Positions 57,331 through 64,000 of a stretch of DNA of 64,000 nucleotides are shown here, one piece after another (position 1 is the stretch's first letter; the number at the start of each line of letters is the position of its first letter). The stretch comes from Pinus tabuliformis. Taxonomy: Eukaryota > Streptophyta > Pinopsida > Pinales > Pinaceae. Below the pieces are notes generated by a model. That model saw only the letters and a program-made list of their open reading frames with translations. It searched no databases and had not been told where the DNA came from. The position numbers were made by a program, and so were the translations under genes. The stretch spans positions 367,173,781 to 367,237,780 of the forward strand of contig CM062814.1 of NCBI GenBank assembly GCA_031772625.1. The letters run 5' to 3'.

Positions 57331-58733
57331 TATCTCCGCAAGGCCCAATTACTTATAGAGTGGAAAGGATGAATAGGTCTTCATAGGACCTTTTATCATA
57401 CGCAAAACAAACTAAAATATTTTCCTTGTTTGATTGATCACATGGCTTAACTTAAAGGGAAAGTAACACTTTATTTTTCATTTTGCTTTATGTATGTAAT
57501 TTCTTTTTATACACATTCCTCTCCTCACCACAAAAGTGACACACATTCCATTTTAAGAATACATAAATACTTTACTTTTTCATATTAAGAATAATAAGGC
57601 AATGCTACACAAAACATTCCAATTCTTGTTTCACCTGAATATACATTAAAATAAATTATACAAATAAAAATTGAAATGAAACATTTTTTTAACTGATTTA
57701 AAATGAATTATTGGATAATTTGTTATTTATTTAGATATTTTTTAGGTAGAAAAATTGGAGGAATTATCTTTTGTGACATATTTTATGATATGTCTTAATT
57801 TTGAGATTTAGAATTTAAAGCCCTCTAAAGTTATTTTGGGATACGAAATGAATGAAAACTTTGTGAGCATAGCTCTCTCCCTCTTGATTTTGTTTTAAAC
57901 ACCAATTATAGCTTTCAAGCAATGTGAAAATCACCTTAATCAAATTTCATATGCAGAAGCTATGCCTCCCACAAGTTCAGCTAACTTGTTCACACGGTGG
58001 TACCAAGTGGATGCTGCATCAACGCCATTACTTAGATATGTGGAGTTAGTCACGTGTGGACATTCAAGAAGATCCTAAAAGGTCCAAAACCTTAACACTA
58101 ATATTGGCTTGAAAAATGTGAAAACCTTAAACCTTAAGTAGCTTCCAAGCTATGTTAAACACTATGTCACTAGGAAGAGAAGGGGTTCCATCTTTTTAGG
58201 ATTGTATTAAAACATAGTTGAGCACAACATCTAGGACTAGGATTTGAGATCAAAACAAAGGAGAAAGATAACTTGCAACAACCATATAGACAACAATGTC
58301 ATAGGCAACTCGATAGTCAATACCCCTTTCTTTGTATTTGTATTTCCATAATTAAATAAAAAGGAGTAGAGTATAAGCCTCACCTTCTAATTAGGTTTTC
58401 TCTTATATGATATCCCCTGAGTTATATCTTGTATTAAATTATATGATTTTTATATTCATTTACATTTTTTTCTTTTATGGGTTTCAATATTTATATGTAT
58501 TTAACACTAACGAAGTGTTGAGACATGTGAAAACCCTAATCTGAAATCATTATCAAGCTATGTTAAACACCAGGTCACTAGAAAGAGGGGGTTCATCTTT
58601 CTAGCATTGTATTGTCTCGTGGTAGAGTAGAGAATTTAAGAGTTAGATTTAAGAGCATAACATAAAAACCATTTAGAATACAATGTAAAAAAAAACTCTA
58701 TAATAAATACTCGTTTTTTTGTATGTAAAGTGT
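57331..58733. other. AT-rich intergenic DNA with a ~410-bp-spaced duplication
   Basis: 'aagctatgttaaacac', 'gtcactag.aagag', 'ttccatcttt' and neighbouring phrases occur at 58110-58260 and again at 58520-58665 in direct orientation. No gene is seen. Confidence 0.5.
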
Positions 58734-61438
58734 TATACTTAGGTTGTCCCTTGGCTCCTAAGGGATACGACCGAGGTAACCACAAACCAATCTTTGGATT
58801 GCAGGTCCTAGCCTACCTGCAATCAGAGAGGGCTCTCTCTTTATAATTTAGCTTTGTTTTGGGTGAGATTTTAGGCTAGTTATGATGTACATGGGTTTTG
58901 TTTGAGTTTGGTGGGATGGATGGATGATGTTTCAGACAGAGTTGGCATGTAAAGTGTGAGAAGTTCAGACCATTAGGCATGGAGTCAAGGATTAAGGGTT
59001 GTTGGGTGTGTCTTCTTTGGCAAAGAGGGACTACAGAGCATGATAGCTAAACAAGGAACAATTTCAAGCTGGAATAAGGGTGAAATGGTGGTCAGGGAAT
59101 GAAAGGAAACTAAGTAGCTCTCATTATGCTAATAGAGGGAGGGTGAGTGAACATTATATAGGAGCAATCAAGGATTCTTACATAACATTCATATATGAAG
59201 GAACTAGAGCAAATATGAGCAATAAAGTATTCATATTCATAACTAATTCAGCAGAAAACATAGAGAAATAACATGAATTGAGCACAGAACACAGTTAAGC
59301 AACATCTGAGCTATTCTTTCTTCCTGTAACTTAGATCATGACACATAGATGATATTACAAACATAGAGGCTGAAGACAGGGGAGAAAGACTTATTGATCC
59401 ATGTAGAAGCACTAGAATTATGTAATCTACTCTTTAGCCATCAAATCCGCACCAGACAGTTCATAGGCAATGCATTCTAGCAATCTTTGTTCATAAAATT
59501 TCTCAAAATATACAGCGCGAGTCTAGAAAGAGTTTATCAAACAAACCAACCAACCAACCGCTATTACATAGCTCAGGGTGGTATATATAGGCAAAATATC
59601 TACAAAAACAGATCTGATAGCAGATCTGAGGAAATAACTTTGTTTAACCTAATATCTACTGAAATAAATGCAACAAATATCTATCTAAGCTGCGCTGGAG
59701 GCAGCAGCATCAAAAATGAGGCTTTGAGGTGTCCTTTGAGCTCTGCGCTGGTAATTCTGCCATAACTGTGCCTCGGCTTTTGATATGTTCGTTTTAGCCG
59801 GCTTCAATGTTCATCGATCCTGATTAGATTTAGCTTTCAATAGCCTTTAACTCTGTACTGATACTCTTTGACTTTGTTGGATGTTCTTTAATGTTCCTTT
59901 GATGTGGATTTAATTCTCCACTGATATTCTTTAACTGATACTCTTTTCCGCTACTTTGATACTCTTTAATACTGAATCGGGGCCTTTTCTCCACTGCCGA
60001 TACACTTTTTGCTGCAAAATCGCACTTGCCCACCACTTTATGGCAAAAAGGGACTGCTGCGGTGCTTTCTGCGGGTTTTAGAACTGTTTCAGCGCTTGGC
60101 CGATCAAAATATGATCAAAAAAGGAAGAGGACTTCATAATAGTGGAGGATTTGTGGACTGGTAGCTTGTGCTGAGGCCGTGCTAGTTGTCCGGAGTAAAT
60201 TTGGGTTTCCGCGGCATTTTGGCGCGCATTTTTTGTGATGACGTCAGCATGATGTCATCGGCAGGTCCCGGGTATGGAAAGATGTCGTGGCAGCTGACTG
60301 GGGCTATGACGTGGCAATGACATGGTGGCAGGGTGGGGACGCAGGCAGACGGCGGTAAATGGTTTTATCGGACCGCCTTTTGTACGGGGGCGGTAAGTGT
60401 CAGAGGAGGCCCGATGCAATGAAAACGGGGCACGCGTCCCTGCGCATGGTGATAAAACCACCCTCTATTGGATGCTAACATCCTGCCACCTCGCCGTTTT
60501 CATCCACCGTCGGATCGGGGAGAGCAGATCGGACAGCTGAGGATGAGTCGGAATATCGCATCGGCGAAGGGCAATGGGTCGGAGTCTTTTACATATATGC
60601 GATGGGCGAAGTGAAATGGGCAAGGTGACACAATGTGGATCGTTGGACCTTGGGGGCAGATCAGACGGCTGCCGCGCGACCAGCGATATCACATCAGTAG
60701 AAGGGGTCAGGGAGCATATATATATGGGCCAACACTTGACTGCTACCTCCGACAGCAATATTGCGGCGGAGGGGGGGGGGATGGAATCGGAGGAGGGTTT
60801 TTATGCCTTAAAAGGGGTTTAAAGCATCAGAAGGGTTTTCATATGATCGGAAGAGGGTTGTTAATGCAATGGAAGAAGTCCAAATGCATTGGAAGATGGT
60901 TAAGTGAGTAAAATGAGGGTTCTTACTAAGTTTCAAGTAAACTTAGTAATTCCCAAGACAATATTTATGGTTATATTTCAACCAAAGGAGGGGATATGTA
61001 TATAAAGGGGATTTTTACTATATTTTTAATATGGGGAGGGAAGAAATCATGGGATTTATATAATAAAGTTAGAAATTAATATGGATTTTGTGAAGAAAGC
61101 GCTAAGTATAGAAATCTTAGGCTAGAAAGGGGAAATAGGACTTATAGAAGAAATATGAGCACTCCTAAGTAAAGAAGATCTTTACTTAGGCAAATGTTTA
61201 TGGAATATGATGATTTTTAAAGATATCAAGCAGATGTTAACATCTTTTAGGGGAAATTAGTGAATGATTTGGGGAAAAGGAAGAAGGGGAAGTTAGTCAT
61301 GCCTCGCTTGAGCTGCTCCAAGGGAAAATTGCCTTGCACTTGTGATCTGAAGTAGATTAGCGCTTTGAAACACAAAACTGATCACAATCCATCATTTTGC
61401 AACCTCAAAACTGCCTACCCAGCCTACTTAGCCTAACA
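58734..61438 (-). mobile_element. Probable 3' LTR of the minus-strand gypsy element
   Basis: Downstream (minus sense) of the integrase, a 2.7-kb non-coding block begins tgttaggctaagtaggctgg on the minus strand, preceded by a purine-rich aaaaagaagaataaa tract. It ends ...acactttaca, giving TG...CA ends. TATA-like sequences occur on the minus strand near 60720 (atatatata) and 59583. A GC-rich part (60130-60560) has several 'tgacgt/catgatgtca' motifs. The 5' LTR lies outside the window, so the limits cannot be checked here. Confidence 0.5.
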
Positions 61439-62352
61439 TTTATTCTTCTTTTTGTTTGGGTGCACTTGAACTAGCAAACCCAGCTTTTCATCTTTTCTTT
61501 TGGCTATCCTCCTATCTAAATCTACCCTTATATCTTCCTGGGGCTCAGATTAAACAGTTGAGCACCCTCGTTTCTATACCTATCTAATGATCTGCCAAGA
61601 TTAAACAGTTTGGACAGATATTTATTCTCTATCTCTACAACAAGCAATTTAAACCTAGGGAGGCCAAGATTAAGCTGTTTGGCCTTCCCTTAACTGTGAA
61701 ACTCTTCAAAAATGGAATATAGTAGTGGCATTTGAGCTAGCACACTTTCCTGGCCTTTGTTTGGGGTTCATTTCATTTACTTTTCTCTTTGGCCAATTCA
61801 TTGTTCTTTTTACCCTTTGATTTTTCTTTTAGGGCATACCCTCTTTACATTTTTTAAATTTTCTGAGTTTTCTAGGAAATATGGAACCTTTGCAGCATGT
61901 AAAGAATGACATATTTGGCATGTAAACAGTCAATCATGAAATATGAAACCTATTGTAATAGGAGGCTAACAGTGGCTCCACATGGGAACGGCTTTTCCAG
62001 ATAAAAAGCCAAGAACATCAGGTTAGAATGCCTTGGTCTTCAACTGTTGCTGTAATCTGAAAACTTCCTACTTTTTAATGCTTTTGACTGAATTCTTGTA
62101 AGCTGTTTATGCAACATTTCTCTTTGAGCTGATTTGCAGAAAAATTATAGCTCTGCTTCTTACTGGGTTCCTCTGCGTGCTTACTATTGTCTTCATTTTT
62201 TATCAAGCACTTCTTTTGAGATAAGTTCAAAAAAGATCAAAATGGTGCCTTCCTTTGATTCCGTCTTCAAAATTTGCTGTGCTATTCCTTATCGGACTGC
62301 TGTAAATAAAATGCTGAAAATACAAATATTAATGTACAAATATAGAACTGAG
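61439..62352 (-). other. Untranslated region between integrase and probable LTR
   Basis: No domain on either strand. In minus sense it runs from the end of pol to the purine tract. A phrase 'agattaaacagttg/ttggaca' recurs three times (about 61547, 61598, 61668). Confidence 0.5.
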
Positions 62353-64000
62353 CTATATACACCAAAATTGATCATGATAGTGCTTTAGCATTCGGCCATT
62401 AACAAGGCCTTCTTCAGCTTCTGTGCAATCCAAACTCTTCAGAAAATATGTGTTATTACCTTGCACAACTTGAATAACATATGGCCCTTTCCACAGGAAG
62501 TCGAATTTGCCATGTTTTCCTTTGTCCTCCCTTCTTGAGTCCCATCTTAACACGTTGTTTCCTATGTAGAAGTCTTCAGCCTTTGTTCTCTTGTCAAATA
62601 TTTTCTTCAGCTTCTCTTGTAAAATCTGAGCTCTGTTATACACTTGCTCTCTTGTTTGTTGTAGATGAATGGTTTGATTTATCCTTCTCTGGATATCATT
62701 AGGCTCAGCTTGAATTTCTTGTAGAAGCTTAATCACAGGGATTCCTAAAGATGAAGGGAATCTTGCCTCCATGCCATAGAATAACTCATATGGGCTCGTA
62801 CCAATGGATCTCTTAGTTGTCAATCTATTAGCCCATATTGCATTTGTGAGCTTCTTGTGCCAATTCTTTTTGTTCTCCTCCAAGACTTTCTTGATGATAT
62901 TGATGAGGCTCTTATTGGATGATTCGACCAAGCCATTACCTTGAGGATAATAGACTATGGAGTGACCTAAGGAAATGTGATATTTGTGGCAAAAATTGAT
63001 CATTTTCTTGGATTTAAAGGCAGCAGTGTTGTCTAATGATTTTTTCGGGACAGCCAAATCTGGACAGAATGTTGGATTCTAGGAATTGGACGATGGTTGA
63101 GCCATTGGCTTGCCTACAAGGGATGGCCTCAATCCACTTGGTAAAGTAATCTGTGGCTGTTAAAATCCATTTATGTTGGCCAAAAGAGGATGGGTGAATT
63201 TCACCAATGAAGTCTAAACCCCATTGCTGGAATGGTTTCTCGGTTGAAATGGGCTTAAGGGGTAAGGGCAGCAGCTTTCTTTTGCCTTCAAAGATCTGGC
63301 ACTTATGGCATGAAACAACAAATTTCTTTACATCGGCAAACAGAGAGGGCCAATAAAAACCAGCCCTTAATATCTTATCAGCAGTAGACTTCCAATATAA
63401 GTGCCCTCCACAGTCCCCTGCATGAAATTCTTTCATAACATTGTCAGTTTCATTCAAAGTTAGACAATTAAGCAATATTCCTTCATGATTTTTCCAAAAC
63501 AGGGCACTATCTAAGACACAAAACTTTGATGCTTTCATTTTTAAAAATCTCTTTTTGGTTCTGGACAACCCTGGAGGAGCATGCAGGTTTAACAATATAA
63601 AACAAATATCAGCATACCAAGGTGATTGCAAGAAGGCCGGACTGATCAATGGAGTCACCAGCTCCTGTTCGTTGTCCAGTTCATTTATGTCTAGGGCTTG
63701 AAAATTGGTTTTAGTCATTAGTTTGGCTAGACCTTGTCCTTTTATCAGTTTAGTGGGCTTCATTTTAATTTCATATTCTAGGATATCTTTTACAACAGCG
63801 TTTGGAACATATGCAATGACCTAGGAGTATAAGATGTAAACTCTGAAATCTTTAATGGCCTTAACAAGGGCATATGCTTGTTTCTCCATGATTTGATACT
63901 TTAAGGGGGCATCTCAAAGGGCTCGGCTAAGAAAAGCAATGGGCTTTTCATTTCCCTAGTCATCTTTCTGTACTAGGACAGCAGCAATGGTGTGTTGAGA
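62353..64000 (-). pseudogene. Ty3/gypsy RNase H and integrase (pol 3' part), continues beyond the window
   Basis: Minus strand. RNase H at 64000-63780 (IAAVLVQKD, PIAFLSRAL, LKYQIMEKQAYALV) with stops. A linker follows (KPTKLIKGQGLAKLM), then the integrase zinc finger H-x-H...CHKCQ (~63430-63290). In the catalytic core, D lies in GLDFIGE (~63210), the second D motif is disrupted by a frameshift near 63040, and E lies in NGLVESSNKS (~62930). The C-terminus GPYVIQVVQGNNTYFLK lies near 62480-62430. No chromodomain is visible, and the linker style suggests the Tat/Athila group. Only a few lesions are seen, so the copy is not very old. Gag, protease and RT lie right of the window. Confidence 0.9.

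Overview
The window looks like intergenic DNA from a large, repeat-rich plant nuclear genome, most likely a gymnosperm and probably a conifer. Plant traits are L1-type LINE ORF1 (DUF4283 plus zinc knuckle), Ty3/gypsy elements with an initiator-Met-tRNA-type primer site, a MULE/SWIM transposase, and pseudogenes of plant families (PPR, HSPRO, purple acid phosphatase). Penelope-like GIY-YIG relics, which I recall being reported from conifers, push the guess towards conifers. I see no intact host gene. Almost everything is transposons at different stages of decay.

Layout. 0-9 kb: a decayed minus-strand Ty3/gypsy gag-protease with a probable LTR, a worn minisatellite, a PPR pseudogene and a second gypsy relic. 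9.2-10.6 kb: two Penelope-like C-terminal (GIY-YIG) fragments. 11.94-36.93 kb: one transposon of about 25 kb with ~0.9-kb terminal inverted repeats (TIRs) and a matching 9-bp target duplication. 37-41.3 kb: AT-rich DNA with small duplications, a MITE-like element and an LTR region carrying a 5S-rRNA-like segment. 41.3-43.35 kb: truncated gypsy gag-pro-RT. 43.67-44.85 kb: a compact retroelement with 143-bp inverted repeats, each holding a hammerhead ribozyme. 46.9 kb: a single purple acid phosphatase exon. 47.3-52.3 kb: a fold-back structure with a LINE-derived ORF1-only element inserted in it; that ORF1 is preceded by a complete 76-residue ubiquitin-like domain. 52.8-54.1 kb: an HSPRO pseudogene. 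54.4-56 kb: DNA related to the giant transposon. 58.7-64 kb: probable LTR and RNase H/integrase of another minus-strand gypsy element.

The most striking object is the 25-kb Mutator-like element. From the left side a seven-exon gene (+) encodes a MULE transposase with DDE and SWIM motifs; its only visible lesion is one TGA in exon 1. From the right side an intact six-exon gene (-), all introns phase 0, encodes an unrecognised 356-residue protein with a Cys/His cluster. The two genes converge, each facing inward from a TIR with its own TATA box, as mudrA and mudrB do in maize MuDR. Between them lie a 2.7-kb satellite of 36-bp units, open in all six frames, and a 4.8-kb array of ~446-bp units. 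Splice sites and frames were read by eye; family assignments come from remembered motifs, not searches.
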